Assembly: GCA_937127435.1 (NCBI GenBank)
Contig: CAKZLZ010000178.1
Span: 1 to 32,000, forward strand
Source of the DNA: an uncultured Verrucomicrobiota bacterium
GTDB lineage: Bacteria > Verrucomicrobiota > Kiritimatiellia > SS1-B-03-39 > UBA6053
Direction: 5' to 3'
DNA: 32,000 nt
Position 1 is the stretch's first letter. The number at the start of each line of letters is the position of its first letter. Below the pieces are notes generated by a model that saw only the letters and a list, made by a program, of their open reading frames with translations, was not told where the DNA came from and did not search any database. The translations under genes were made by a program, and so were the position numbers. This document shows positions 22,528 to 31,650 of the stretch, piece by piece.

Positions 22528-25194
22528 ATGAATATACGCACCACCGCTGAAAGATCCCTGCGTCCCTTCACCTTGTGTTGCCTATGCCTCTGCCTGCTTC
22601 CATTTATGCCCGGGCTGAATACCCGCGCTGAGACCGCAGCTGCGGAGAACCAGTGGGAGCAAACGGGCTGGGGAGGCGGTGGCTATTATTATGCAGCCGC
22701 CTTTCATCCCACCCGGGACGGCGTCATTTATTTGGCAGGTGACGTGGGAGGCGTCTATAAAACGGAGGATCACGGTCAGAACTGGCGGATGATCAACCGG
22801 GGGCTCTCCAATTACGCCGTGTTCACTTTAGCTGTCGACCGCACACATCCGGAAACGGTTTACGCGGCAACCCCGGGCGGCTTGTGCAAAAGTACCGATG
22901 GCGGCGAAAACTGGCAACTGCTGCCGCAAACCGGACCGAAAGATCTGGGCATTATCGGTAAAAAAAAGCAGAGCATCCGTTCGGTCGCGGTCGACCCCAC
23001 GGATGGAAATATTGTTTATGCCGGGAGTCCGGGGGGTAAGGTGTTTAAAAGTCAGGACGGTGGACAGTCCTGGAACGAAGTGTATAAAATTGCCATCGAA
23101 GGGGCGGAAGAAAATCGGGTTCGCCTGCAGTACGGGAAAGCCAATGGCGCCTACTTCGCCGGCATGTGGACCCCCGTCACGTTTCCTGAAACTGTAAATC
23201 CCGCCGATGCGGTGGGCTTCGGTTTTAATTTTAAAGGAGACCTTTCGGAGGCCCCCAAGAGCTTTCTCTTATATATTAAAGGCAAAGGTTTCAGTTACCG
23301 AAGCCGGAACCTGAATGAATTGTTTGCGGACGACAGTGAGCGCGATGTGGTATTGAAGGCAGAAGATTTTTCGGTCGACCCTGATTTTGTAAAAAAACAT
23401 CCGGACGCTGCCGCCTTGTTACCCGCCACCCCGGAATGGTCCAAAATCACCCGGATCGATCTGTCCTGTGTCGGAAATCTGCCACGGCAACAACATGTCG
23501 CCAGCCTCGGCTCGTTCTTCATTGCCGCCACCCAGACCACTGACGGTATAACCGCTTCGGAGGAAGAACCCCTGCTGGTTCCCTCCCTCGTGCTCCATCA
23601 CAAATCAAAATTAAACCAGTATGGCAATCTTCGGATCGGCAATCCGCGCTCCGGTTCGGTTTACAGCGTGGCCGTATCGGAAAAAGACCCCGCGCGGGTG
23701 ATTGCGGCAACCCATAACAACGGATTGGTCCTGAGCCACGACAAGGGGGAAACCTGGACCGCCTTATCCACCCCGAAGAAAGCTTCGGGTGCCGCGTTTG
23801 ATCCGGAAAATGCGGACATCATTTACGGAACCTTTTTCTCTGAGGGTATTTGGAAATCAACCGATGCCGGGAAGTCCTGGACCCGGCTTAGCGAAGGAAT
23901 GTCAGATAAGGTTTCATTGCTTGAAGTCGCGGTGAGCCCGCACAACCCGCAAAACGTTTATGCGATCGGCAGCACCGGCTGGAACGGCTCTTTTTACCGC
24001 TCCCATGACGGAGGTCTCACCTGGACAAATTCATCCAAAACCAAAGCCGACTACGCCGCGAATCCGACCCTGCCCAAGGGCGGCACCCTGGTACAGATGA
24101 GCACCATCACCAATATCACCCTCCACCCTTCGAAACCTGACCAGCTTTTCCTGAGTGGCAACTGGCGCTGCTCCTATAGTGAGGATGGCGGCGTGACCTG
24201 GGAAGAGCGCATCAAAGGCGCTGATATTTCCTGCATCACCGACATCCAGTTTATCGGAGACCGGACCTACGTGTCGGCGATGGATGAAGGCACCCTGGTC
24301 AGTGATGATAACGGCAATTCCTGGAAACAGCTTTGGCCTTTAAAACATGACACCAAGCTCAGCGGACATAACTGGCGGGTACGGGTCACCTCCATCGATG
24401 GCGCGGACCGTATCATCTCAACGGGCAGCCCCTGGGACGGAAAATATCCGCAGTTGGTGGTGCTGAGTGAGGATGGCGGCGAAAGCTTTCAAATGATCAC
24501 GGAGGGGCTGCCGGATTATAAGATATCGGCCAACACCATGTGGGGACGCGGTTACCCGCGCGCCCTGGCCGTGGATCCGGGCGATCCGCAAATTGTGTAT
24601 CTGGGCATAGATGGCGACGCGACCAAAGGGCGCAGCGGTGGCGGGATCTTTAAATCAACCGATGGCGGTCACAGATGGCAGCAGCTCCCGAATCAACCCG
24701 CAAGCCGCCGGATGTACTACGGATTGGCAATCGATCCCGCCGCGCCTCAACGCATTTACTGGGCGGGCTTCGGAAACAATGGAGGGGTCTACCGGTCTGA
24801 GGATGGCGGCGAAAGCTGGGAGAGAGTCTTCAGTAAAGATCCGTACTTGTTCAACCTGATCACAACCGCTGACGGCACCGTATATGCCGGAGGAAAGCAG
24901 CTTTACCGCAGCAGGGATCAGGGAAAAACCTGGCAGACGATCACGCAGCTGAAAGAGAGCCGATCCATTGTGGGGATTGAAGTGCATCCCGACGATCCCC
25001 AAACCCTATGGATTTCCGCCAATGTGTGGAGTTATAATGCCGTGGGTGCCATCTATAAGAGTACAGACGGAGGGACCACCTGGAACGACATGACCGGGGA
25101 TATTCCTTTCAACAATCCACAACTGCTCCGATATAATCCGCGCACCCGTGAACTCTGGGCCGGTTTTGTCGGACTGTTTAAAATTAAACAGTAA
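22528..25194 (+). CDS. Exported Asp-box beta-propeller protein, GH74/sialidase-like, with an inserted beta-sandwich domain
   Basis: Starting at 22528 the protein has 888 residues, with a signal peptide within 1-34 (LRPFTLCCLCLCLLPFMPGL core). The mature start GWGGGGYYYAAAFHP (48-61), then GDVGGVYK with D72, resembles the first blade of GH74 xyloglucanases, where an aspartate of the DVGG motif is catalytic. I count thirteen Asp-boxes of the form S-x-D-x-G-x-x-W, from KTEDHGQNW near residue 78 to KSTDGGTTW near the end, enough for two propellers. Between boxes three and four about 175 residues (190-365) lack Asp-boxes and look like a carbohydrate-binding beta-sandwich, with DAVGFGFNFKGDLSEAPKSF and TPEWSKITRIDLSCVGN. 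It is probably an exported glycan-binding or glycan-cleaving protein. The frame is open to 22408, but only the 22528 ATG puts the signal peptide at the N-terminus. It heads a four-gene operon. Confidence 0.85.
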   Translation: MNIRTTAERSLRPFTLCCLCLCLLPFMPGLNTRAETAAAENQWEQTGWGGGGYYYAAAFHPTRDGVIYLAGDVGGVYKTEDHGQNWRMINRGLSNYAVFTLAVDRTHPETVYAATPGGLCKSTDGGENWQLLPQTGPKDLGIIGKKKQSIRSVAVDPTDGNIVYAGSPGGKVFKSQDGGQSWNEVYKIAIEGAEENRVRLQYGKANGAYFAGMWTPVTFPETVNPADAVGFGFNFKGDLSEAPKSFLLYIKGKGFSYRSRNLNELFADDSERDVVLKAEDFSVDPDFVKKHPDAAALLPATPEWSKITRIDLSCVGNLPRQQHVASLGSFFIAATQTTDGITASEEEPLLVPSLVLHHKSKLNQYGNLRIGNPRSGSVYSVAVSEKDPARVIAATHNNGLVLSHDKGETWTALSTPKKASGAAFDPENADIIYGTFFSEGIWKSTDAGKSWTRLSEGMSDKVSLLEVAVSPHNPQNVYAIGSTGWNGSFYRSHDGGLTWTNSSKTKADYAANPTLPKGGTLVQMSTITNITLHPSKPDQLFLSGNWRCSYSEDGGVTWEERIKGADISCITDIQFIGDRTYVSAMDEGTLVSDDNGNSWKQLWPLKHDTKLSGHNWRVRVTSIDGADRIISTGSPWDGKYPQLVVLSEDGGESFQMITEGLPDYKISANTMWGRGYPRALAVDPGDPQIVYLGIDGDATKGRSGGGIFKSTDGGHRWQQLPNQPASRRMYYGLAIDPAAPQRIYWAGFGNNGGVYRSEDGGESWERVFSKDPYLFNLITTADGTVYAGGKQLYRSRDQGKTWQTITQLKESRSIVGIEVHPDDPQTLWISANVWSYNAVGAIYKSTDGGTTWNDMTGDIPFNNPQLLRYNPRTRELWAGFVGLFKIKQ

Positions 25195-25207
25195 GGGCTA
25201 CCATCCA

Positions 25208-27100
25208 ATGACCGCTCAATCTAACTTGTGGAGTGCTGAGAACGAATTTCTCTCGGTGACGGTTCGTACGGACGCTTCGGTTGATATCATCGACAAGGTC
25301 CATGATACAACCTGGCGCATGGGGGCCGTGGCTCTTCAGGAAGAAGGTTCTATTGACGAGGGACATGTTTGGCTGCGGACGGACCGTTCCATGTGTGAGC
25401 AGTTTCCCGGGAGATTCTCTGGAAGGAAGGACGGCGGTCTGTGTCATTTCACTTTACTGGGCCGGGAAGGACAGGCACTGGGTGATTTCCGCTGCCGTTT
25501 CCTTCTCGATGGACCGTGGTTCGACTGTCAGGTGCTCGATGTCGACGAGTCCCTGCCCAGCCTGGTGTTCCCCGCACCCATCGAATCCGAAAGCCTGGTG
25601 GTGCCACAGGGCGTTGGCCGCTGGATCCGGAAACCACTCAGTCAACGTCATTTTTGGCTCTTCCCTGCACATCTCTCCATGCGCTGGTTTGGGGGCTTAA
25701 GAGGAAAATACGGCTGGATCGGTATCGTCGATCAAGGCTATCAGGACGCGGGCGTGATGGCGACGCAGCTGACGGCAACCACCGGCTGGTTAAAGTCGAT
25801 GAACCGCTGGCAGGGCACGCGCTCGGTCCGCTTCCGGTTTGTCCGGGGGAACTATGTTGATCTGGCAAAAATCTACCGTGCCTATGCGAAGTCAAAAGGA
25901 TTGTTCCGCTCGCTGATTGAAAAAACCCGGGAGACACCGGCATTAAACAACTTACTCGGAAGCCGCGGATTGTTTTTCTGGCAATGCCGGACCATCCATC
26001 CGGAGTACCGCGAGGACCGGCAGCTGCCCATGCTTGAAGACGGGCAAAAGCCCTTCCTGAAAGTTAATCTGACCTACCCAGACTGCCTGGATCTCATCGA
26101 GCAGGCCCAAAAAGCCGGACTGCAGAAAGGATTGGTCACTCTTTGCGGCTGGATTCGCGGGGGATACGATGAATCACATCCCGACATCTGGTCTCCGGAA
26201 GCGGCACTGGGTTCCCGGGAAGAGTTTGAAACCCTCCTCTCCCGGCCCGATCCGATTACGGTGGCGGTTCATGATAACTATCAGGACATTTACCGGAAGT
26301 CTCCCAGTTGGCCGCAGGGTGTGCTGCGGCGCCCCTCCGGTCAGCCGATGCCGGGTGGGTACTGGTCGAGCGGACAGGCCTATCTGTTAAATTCAAAAGA
26401 CAGCCTGCGCTACCTCCGTCGAAACTGGAAACAACTGGGGCAACTCCCCCTGCAGGCCGTCTATTGCGACACCACCACCGCCGTTCAGTTTTATGAATCG
26501 TATGAACCCGGGAACCTGCAGACGCGGTCCCAGGATGAGGCGGGTAAAATAAAACTGTTGGAATTCTACAAAGCACAATCCGTGGTTCTGGGCAGTGAGG
26601 GAGCTTCTGATTTCGGCGTCCCCCATACCGACTTTTTACTTTCCTTTGACCAGGAACGCATCGCCGGCGAAACCATTCCGCTTTGGGGATTGGTGTTTCA
26701 CGATACGATACTCCGCTATACCGTTAGCAATGCGACCACCACGTCGCGACCAGAACTCAGAAAACAATGGCTGGCCCAAATGGTCTGGGGGCATCAAATG
26801 CGCTGGTATTTCGCATCCAAAGACGAATGGGAGCAGAGCAAAGCAGCCTTTGAGGAATCCTTTTATGTGGATCGCTGGCTGGAGCGGGTTGCCACCAGTG
26901 AAATGCTTTCACACCGCTTTCTCAGCCGGGATATCGAAGAAACGGTGTTCGCGAACGGATGGACCCTCTACGTCAATTTCTCCCCGGATGACTACCACTT
27001 CGACGGCATGAATCTTCCCGCTTTGGGATATCAAATTGTAGAGCATAAGCAGAACCACTTCGAGAGAGAGCCTGGCAAATCAATGAAAGCAACTGCATAA
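25208..27100 (+). CDS. Putative TIM-barrel glycoside hydrolase, DUF5696/GH101-like
   Basis: The protein has 630 residues. An N-terminal beta-sandwich-like part (about 5-215, beginning LWSAENEFLSVTVRTDASVD) precedes a probable TIM barrel (about 250-560). Likely active-site elements are D421 in AVYCDTTTA at a strand end and E464/D468 in VVLGSEGASDFGVPH. The architecture recalls the DUF5696 and GH101-type (endo-alpha-N-acetylgalactosaminidase) hydrolases. I make that assignment from pattern only. No signal peptide is visible with the chosen ATG (25208) or with the upstream ATG at 25148, so it may be cytoplasmic, unlike its neighbour. AAGGG lies about 12 bases before the ATG, immediately after the propeller stop. 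The stop is followed one base later by the start of the giant pilin-like gene, so it is firmly within the operon. Confidence 0.6.
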   Translation: MTAQSNLWSAENEFLSVTVRTDASVDIIDKVHDTTWRMGAVALQEEGSIDEGHVWLRTDRSMCEQFPGRFSGRKDGGLCHFTLLGREGQALGDFRCRFLLDGPWFDCQVLDVDESLPSLVFPAPIESESLVVPQGVGRWIRKPLSQRHFWLFPAHLSMRWFGGLRGKYGWIGIVDQGYQDAGVMATQLTATTGWLKSMNRWQGTRSVRFRFVRGNYVDLAKIYRAYAKSKGLFRSLIEKTRETPALNNLLGSRGLFFWQCRTIHPEYREDRQLPMLEDGQKPFLKVNLTYPDCLDLIEQAQKAGLQKGLVTLCGWIRGGYDESHPDIWSPEAALGSREEFETLLSRPDPITVAVHDNYQDIYRKSPSWPQGVLRRPSGQPMPGGYWSSGQAYLLNSKDSLRYLRRNWKQLGQLPLQAVYCDTTTAVQFYESYEPGNLQTRSQDEAGKIKLLEFYKAQSVVLGSEGASDFGVPHTDFLLSFDQERIAGETIPLWGLVFHDTILRYTVSNATTTSRPELRKQWLAQMVWGHQMRWYFASKDEWEQSKAAFEESFYVDRWLERVATSEMLSHRFLSRDIEETVFANGWTLYVNFSPDDYHFDGMNLPALGYQIVEHKQNHFEREPGKSMKATA

Positions 27101-27101
27101 A

Positions 27102-30100
27102 ATGGATAACCCTTTCAAAATGAATCTTCATACCCGTTTCTCTGGAACTCTGCTTCCGGGGTTAAAAGTGGGGAACGTCCATCAACGGAGACTCATATGG
27201 AGGCGGCCTGGGCCACGAAAAGTATCACATATTAAGTATGCAAAGCCGTTCGCTTTGACCGGCAAAGGCGGATCAGCTCTGCTTCTGACCCTGTTGATCG
27301 TTTCGCTACTCATGATCATGGTGTTGTCATTTGTAGTGACCGTGCGTCTTGAGCTGCGCACTATTATTGTGCGCCAAGAACTTGCGCAGGCAAAATCACA
27401 GGCAAAGCTAGCCCTAAATCTTGCCATCGGGCAACTGCAATATGCGGCTGGAGACGACAAACGGGTAACCGGAACGGCAGATTTGGCAGGATTCACCGGT
27501 GCGAATCAGCATCCGCACTGGACAGGGGTGTGGCAGTCGAACACGGCCCAGGCACCCACCTGGCTGGTCAGCGGAAACGCCCCTCTCCCGGCCTCCCCCG
27601 GACAAGCATTGGACACCCACAACTCTGTCATTTTGGTTCCCGCCGATACGCTGACGCCGGGATCGATCGCCGTACGTGCGCCATTGCAGACCATGCCGCA
27701 GCCGATTCCCGGGAATATCGCTTGGTGGACTGGAGACGAAGGTGTGAAAGCGCGTGTGGATGTGGTGCGGCCCCTTCCGGATACGACCCTGTCCCCAACC
27801 GAACGCATCCTCCACTCCCAAAGTCCGCGGGAGCCGGATTTGATCTCTCTGGAAGGCGCTTGGGCAACGGCCTCCAATGCGGCCCTCTTCGCCCGCAACG
27901 CTACCGCGGCACAAGCCCGTCTCGCCTCCCGCGAAACGGTAGGAATGGCTGCTTCAGGCCTCCCTTTTTCCACGTTGTTTCATGATGTGACCGTGAATGG
28001 ATACGGATTGCCCGTGAATGTCAACGAGGGCGGATTAAAACCCGATTGGTCAGTGATTCTGGACCGCAGCATGGAAGGCACCCCGCTGGTAGAATATTAT
28101 TTGGGAGCACGCCCCACCCAAAGTCCTCCTGCCAACGAGGCATTCCACCCTGCCGATTATAAAGCGGACATCTGGGCTTTTCCGGAAAGCCAAATCTATA
28201 ATCCAGACCGCTTTTTTCTCAGTAGTCGAATAGGGTCCGAAGTTGATGTATCGAGCCGGAGACCAGGACCCAATTTGGGGATTTTGTGGCATTACGGACG
28301 CTTGTGGGGTGAAGTAACCAATAATCAAACCCCCTTGGTGGGCAATCATCCCAAAGTAGAATCAGACATACGCAATGAAGATTGGTTCCCCTACAAAAGC
28401 GCAAACCGCGACACTTTCGCTTCAGATCAGCAACATACCAACAGCGCCATTACCCCCATCATTTCCCACTTGCAAATTGGCCTGAGACTTCGTTCAGCCC
28501 TTGTGGGACCCAACACACCGGGCTCGAACCAATACAAACTTCAGGTGGAGTACAAACCCGTGATAGGCTTGTGGAATCCCTACACGGTGGGAATCAAGGG
28601 GGACCTGTACAAGCTGGATTGGTTGGCGACCCCCATGGTACGTCTCCGCATCACACCTCCGGCTCCGGCATCCCCGTATGAAACAACCACCTGGCTTCGT
28701 GTGTTAAATTGGTCCGGCACCTCTTGGAAAATCAAAGACCACTGGATGCAATTGCAAACCCCGGAGAACATCGATTTTCAGCCGGGGGAAGTTCGAATGT
28801 TTTCCCTGAGCAGTCTCTCCTCCCGGACAGACCCGGGCCACATTACCATGACACCCAAATGGTCTTCGGCGGGGGCGATATTATTTGATTTGATGACAGG
28901 AAAAAGTACCGCATCCCTGCAGCCGATCGTGGTACCTGAGGGGAGTCAGGTGGAAGCTTTGGAAGTCTATTTGCAGGACACCCAACATCCCGAAACTCAA
29001 GCGGCCGGTTTTTCACAGACTGAAGAGACAACAACCTCATGGGTCACCCTCAAAGCCCGCAGTCAGGAAGAAGAAATGGTGGTCATCAGTCGCTATACCG
29101 GATTATGGAATGGAGGCATCGCAAACCAGGAGGCATCTGCCAGCGTTGCCACCGTTCCTGCCCGTATACTGCCTTCAGCCTCCAACCGGGTTTCTGAACA
29201 GGTTGAAAATCTTGTAACAGGTGACTTTCATATGGCCACCTGGGCCATTCATTTGCGGACCACCACCCAGATGACCCCCTCCAATCAACGTATCCGGGGC
29301 TGGATCGATACAGACCCGCGTGCGGTCGTAAATGTTTCCCGCTGGGATGGCTCGCGCGAAACTTCCGGGGCGGTTTCCGAGGGCTGGAATTTCACCCCTG
29401 CTTTCATGGGGGGAACGCCCTACGACAATCTCCCACCTGCCACAACGGATGGCTTTGCCCAGAATAACCGGGGTCTCGTCTCAGTGGGTCCCGGGGCTCA
29501 ACAGGCTCCGCAAATGGATACCACCGATCCACAACGTTACCGCGGGTATATGGGCGCATCCAACACCCCTCTCGGAGGCTACACCCATTTACCGTTGTTT
29601 GATATTCCCACCGCGCCGCTGGTTTCGGTAGGTCAATTCCAACACGCCCAGTTAGGGCGCTACAGCTTTGAACCCGGCTTCGTCGCCGGAAATTCGTATG
29701 CAAATGTTCGCATCCCCCTGGAGCAAACTGCCGCATACGATTTTAACGGAATCAGCGGCTTAAACTTCTACGATATCAGTTACGACGTCAACCGGCGCAT
29801 CTGGGACCAAATGTACTTTTCCACCATGGCTCCGGATTATGTCGGTGGGGGAATGTCTTTTAATGAAGCGTTTGCCGGCCGCCTGGACCGCCTGCCGAAC
29901 CCCCGTATGGTCTATGTGCCCGGCCGGGAGGATACCTCACTCGACACGCTGATCGCCTCCGCCGGAATCGACGGGCAGCGTGGCGCCGAGGCTCTGTCCT
30001 CCCGCATCCGAATTTTGGGAGCATTCAATATCAATTCCACCTCCAAAACTGCCTGGAAAGCTGTGCTTTCCTCGATGGTCACCGCTGAACTCCCGGTGGT

Positions 30101-30803
30101 GGATCCTCTCACCCGTGCCCTGTCCTGGGAAAATCCGGAAGGCATCCGCTTTAACCGTTTCGGCCACGTACTTTCCTCCCAACCCTACCTCACCGGCGAG
30201 GGAGATCACGAAGGATTCTGGATGGGCTGGCGACAATTGGACGCTGACGAATTGGACGCTCTGGCGGAAGCGATTGTGGAAGAGGTAAAGGCCCGCGGAC
30301 CTTTCCGGTCCATGGGTGAATTCGTCAACCGCGACCCCGACTCCGACGACGTCAACCAACGTCGGAAAGGTGCGTTGCAGGCGGCACTCGACCGTACGGT
30401 CAATCCCCAGGGAAGCGCCCTGCCCGACGATCTGGGCCGAAAAGCCCAAAAACCGAATGGTTCGCAATTTTCCAATGCGGTCGACAATGAAAGCGAGGCC
30501 GCGGGTTTTGCATCTTATATTCTTCAGGGGGACCTTCTACAGAGCCTTGCCCCCATCCTGCAAGCGCGCTCTGACACCTTTGTTATCCGGGCCTATGGTG
30601 ATAGGGGTACCGAAGCAGCGCCCAGCGCCCGTGCCTGGTGCGAAGCGGTGGTGCAGCGGACGGCAGATTATCTGATACCCACCAATGCGGCTTGGGAAAA
30701 TCAGGTGGACGACACCCTGGATCCCCGGAATGCAGTATTCGGTCGACGGTTTAAAATTGTGTCATTTCGCTGGCTGAATGCATCAGAAATTGAGGAGATG
30801 TGA
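27102..30803 (+). CDS. Giant pilin-like membrane protein, Verru_Chthon cassette protein A type
   Basis: The protein has 1233 residues. After about 55 basic N-terminal residues comes a prepilin-like block: GKGGSALLLTLLIVSLLMIM and VLSFVVTVRLEL (54-85), a single hydrophobic helix. It is followed by the family's characteristic AQAKSQAKLALNLAIGQLQY and AAGDDKRVTGTADLAG. The large remainder is probably exported beta-rich sequence. Near the C-terminus, EAIVEEVKARGPFRSMGEFV resembles GspK-type helices. The end ITRAYGDRG-like stretch (FVIRAYGDRG) and SARAWCEAVVQRTADY also fit the cassette protein A family of Verrucomicrobiota, whose function is unknown. The organisation suggests a PilX/GspK-like minor pseudopilin. 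No partner cassette proteins B, C or D follow. The start at 27102 is one base after the preceding stop, with no clear Shine-Dalgarno; ATG 27120 is an alternative. Confidence 0.82.
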   Translation: MDNPFKMNLHTRFSGTLLPGLKVGNVHQRRLIWRRPGPRKVSHIKYAKPFALTGKGGSALLLTLLIVSLLMIMVLSFVVTVRLELRTIIVRQELAQAKSQAKLALNLAIGQLQYAAGDDKRVTGTADLAGFTGANQHPHWTGVWQSNTAQAPTWLVSGNAPLPASPGQALDTHNSVILVPADTLTPGSIAVRAPLQTMPQPIPGNIAWWTGDEGVKARVDVVRPLPDTTLSPTERILHSQSPREPDLISLEGAWATASNAALFARNATAAQARLASRETVGMAASGLPFSTLFHDVTVNGYGLPVNVNEGGLKPDWSVILDRSMEGTPLVEYYLGARPTQSPPANEAFHPADYKADIWAFPESQIYNPDRFFLSSRIGSEVDVSSRRPGPNLGILWHYGRLWGEVTNNQTPLVGNHPKVESDIRNEDWFPYKSANRDTFASDQQHTNSAITPIISHLQIGLRLRSALVGPNTPGSNQYKLQVEYKPVIGLWNPYTVGIKGDLYKLDWLATPMVRLRITPPAPASPYETTTWLRVLNWSGTSWKIKDHWMQLQTPENIDFQPGEVRMFSLSSLSSRTDPGHITMTPKWSSAGAILFDLMTGKSTASLQPIVVPEGSQVEALEVYLQDTQHPETQAAGFSQTEETTTSWVTLKARSQEEEMVVISRYTGLWNGGIANQEASASVATVPARILPSASNRVSEQVENLVTGDFHMATWAIHLRTTTQMTPSNQRIRGWIDTDPRAVVNVSRWDGSRETSGAVSEGWNFTPAFMGGTPYDNLPPATTDGFAQNNRGLVSVGPGAQQAPQMDTTDPQRYRGYMGASNTPLGGYTHLPLFDIPTAPLVSVGQFQHAQLGRYSFEPGFVAGNSYANVRIPLEQTAAYDFNGISGLNFYDISYDVNRRIWDQMYFSTMAPDYVGGGMSFNEAFAGRLDRLPNPRMVYVPGREDTSLDTLIASAGIDGQRGAEALSSRIRILGAFNINSTSKTAWKAVLSSMVTAELPVVDPLTRALSWENPEGIRFNRFGHVLSSQPYLTGEGDHEGFWMGWRQLDADELDALAEAIVEEVKARGPFRSMGEFVNRDPDSDDVNQRRKGALQAALDRTVNPQGSALPDDLGRKAQKPNGSQFSNAVDNESEAAGFASYILQGDLLQSLAPILQARSDTFVIRAYGDRGTEAAPSARAWCEAVVQRTADYLIPTNAAWENQVDDTLDPRNAVFGRRFKIVSFRWLNASEIEEM

Positions 30804-30805
30804 GT

Positions 30806-31501
30806 ATGCGTGTATTATTATTTTTCCTGGGTGTCATGCCGCTTCTGCGTGCGGAAGAGCCCCCTTTTGTAAAGGTCGAATTAGTGACACTTGCTCTTTA
30901 TCAACCTTTGCAGAAATATTCAGTGCAACATGGAGAGGCCCGCTCCCTCCTCGATGCCGGCGTCACGGGAATAGGACAATCCATCGCATACGAGGGGCCA
31001 GCCCGCCTTTCCCTTTTTGCCCCCACACCCGAAGCGTGGATACCCGGGAGCGCACCGCTTCCCCCGGTGGCACAAGTGGATCTGCCTCCCAATGCCAGCT
31101 GGGTGCTCCTGATTTGTATAAAACGCAAAGACCAGCCTTTGCGGCTGATGGCTTGCGACGTCTCGGGCGAACAAGTGCACGCCGGAGATTATGTATTCTT
31201 CCATTTTGCCAAAAGCGAAGTGGCGGTGAAGTTAGGTGAAGAAACCTTTTCTCTCAAACCCGGAGAGATTCGGGTAGTGGACCGGAAAGAATGGCGCAAC
31301 CAATCGGCCGATCTACTGATTCGTCTGGTGACCAAAGTCGGCAATAAAAACCGTCTGGTGTTTTCCAGTGTGTGGGGGCATCACTCCGGGCACCGCAATT
31401 ACGTTTTTCTGTTTAATGGCGAACACGCATCGATGCCAGTGGTCATGCGGAAAATTCAGGAAGTGGGGCCTACATTAACAGAGAAAGAATCAGGACATTA
31501 A
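30806..31501 (+). CDS. Exported protein of unknown function, last gene of the propeller operon
   Basis: The protein has 231 residues. The N-terminus MRVLLFFLGVMPLLRAEEPP is a short signal peptide with a likely cut after RA (about residue 16), so it is periplasmic or surface exposed. The mature part alternates hydrophobic and polar residues and looks all-beta: KVELVTLALYQPLQKYSVQ, VAVKLGEETFSLKPGEIRVV, LVFSSVWGHHSGHRNYVFLF. I do not recognise the family. It begins two bases after the pilin-like gene, with GAGGAG eight bases before the ATG at 30806. GTG at 30800 is possible but would sit too close to that site. Co-translation suggests that it works with the giant pilin-like protein, perhaps as a partner or chaperone. 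Confidence 0.75.
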   Translation: MRVLLFFLGVMPLLRAEEPPFVKVELVTLALYQPLQKYSVQHGEARSLLDAGVTGIGQSIAYEGPARLSLFAPTPEAWIPGSAPLPPVAQVDLPPNASWVLLICIKRKDQPLRLMACDVSGEQVHAGDYVFFHFAKSEVAVKLGEETFSLKPGEIRVVDRKEWRNQSADLLIRLVTKVGNKNRLVFSSVWGHHSGHRNYVFLFNGEHASMPVVMRKIQEVGPTLTEKESGH

Positions 31502-31595
31502 GTGGGCTGTTTCTCCCCGGGAAGAGATTGTTTTTTCGGCATGGAGAAAAAGCATACATGTCATTTCGGTTTTCGAATTTTGTGCAGGAATATGA

Positions 31596-31624
31596 GCCCG
31601 ACGCCAAATGAGTTGGCGTCAGGC
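31596..31624. terminator. Hairpin between convergent genes, possible bidirectional terminator
   Basis: GACGCCAA-ATGAG-TTGGCGTC (31600-31620) is a perfect 8-bp stem. It is extended by GCC/GGC beyond one mismatch (31596-31598 with 31622-31624). It lies in the 149-bp gap between the convergent operon end (31501) and the OsmC-like gene (31651). No long T-run follows on either strand, so termination by it is only probable. Confidence 0.45.
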
Positions 31625-31650
31625 TATGAAGGTTAAGTATTTCGTTCGGG

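Noticed and set aside
30778..31239. 153-codon plus-strand frame overlapping the last operon gene
   Set aside because: It overlaps the frame that has the signal peptide and GAGGAG site, and it lacks both.
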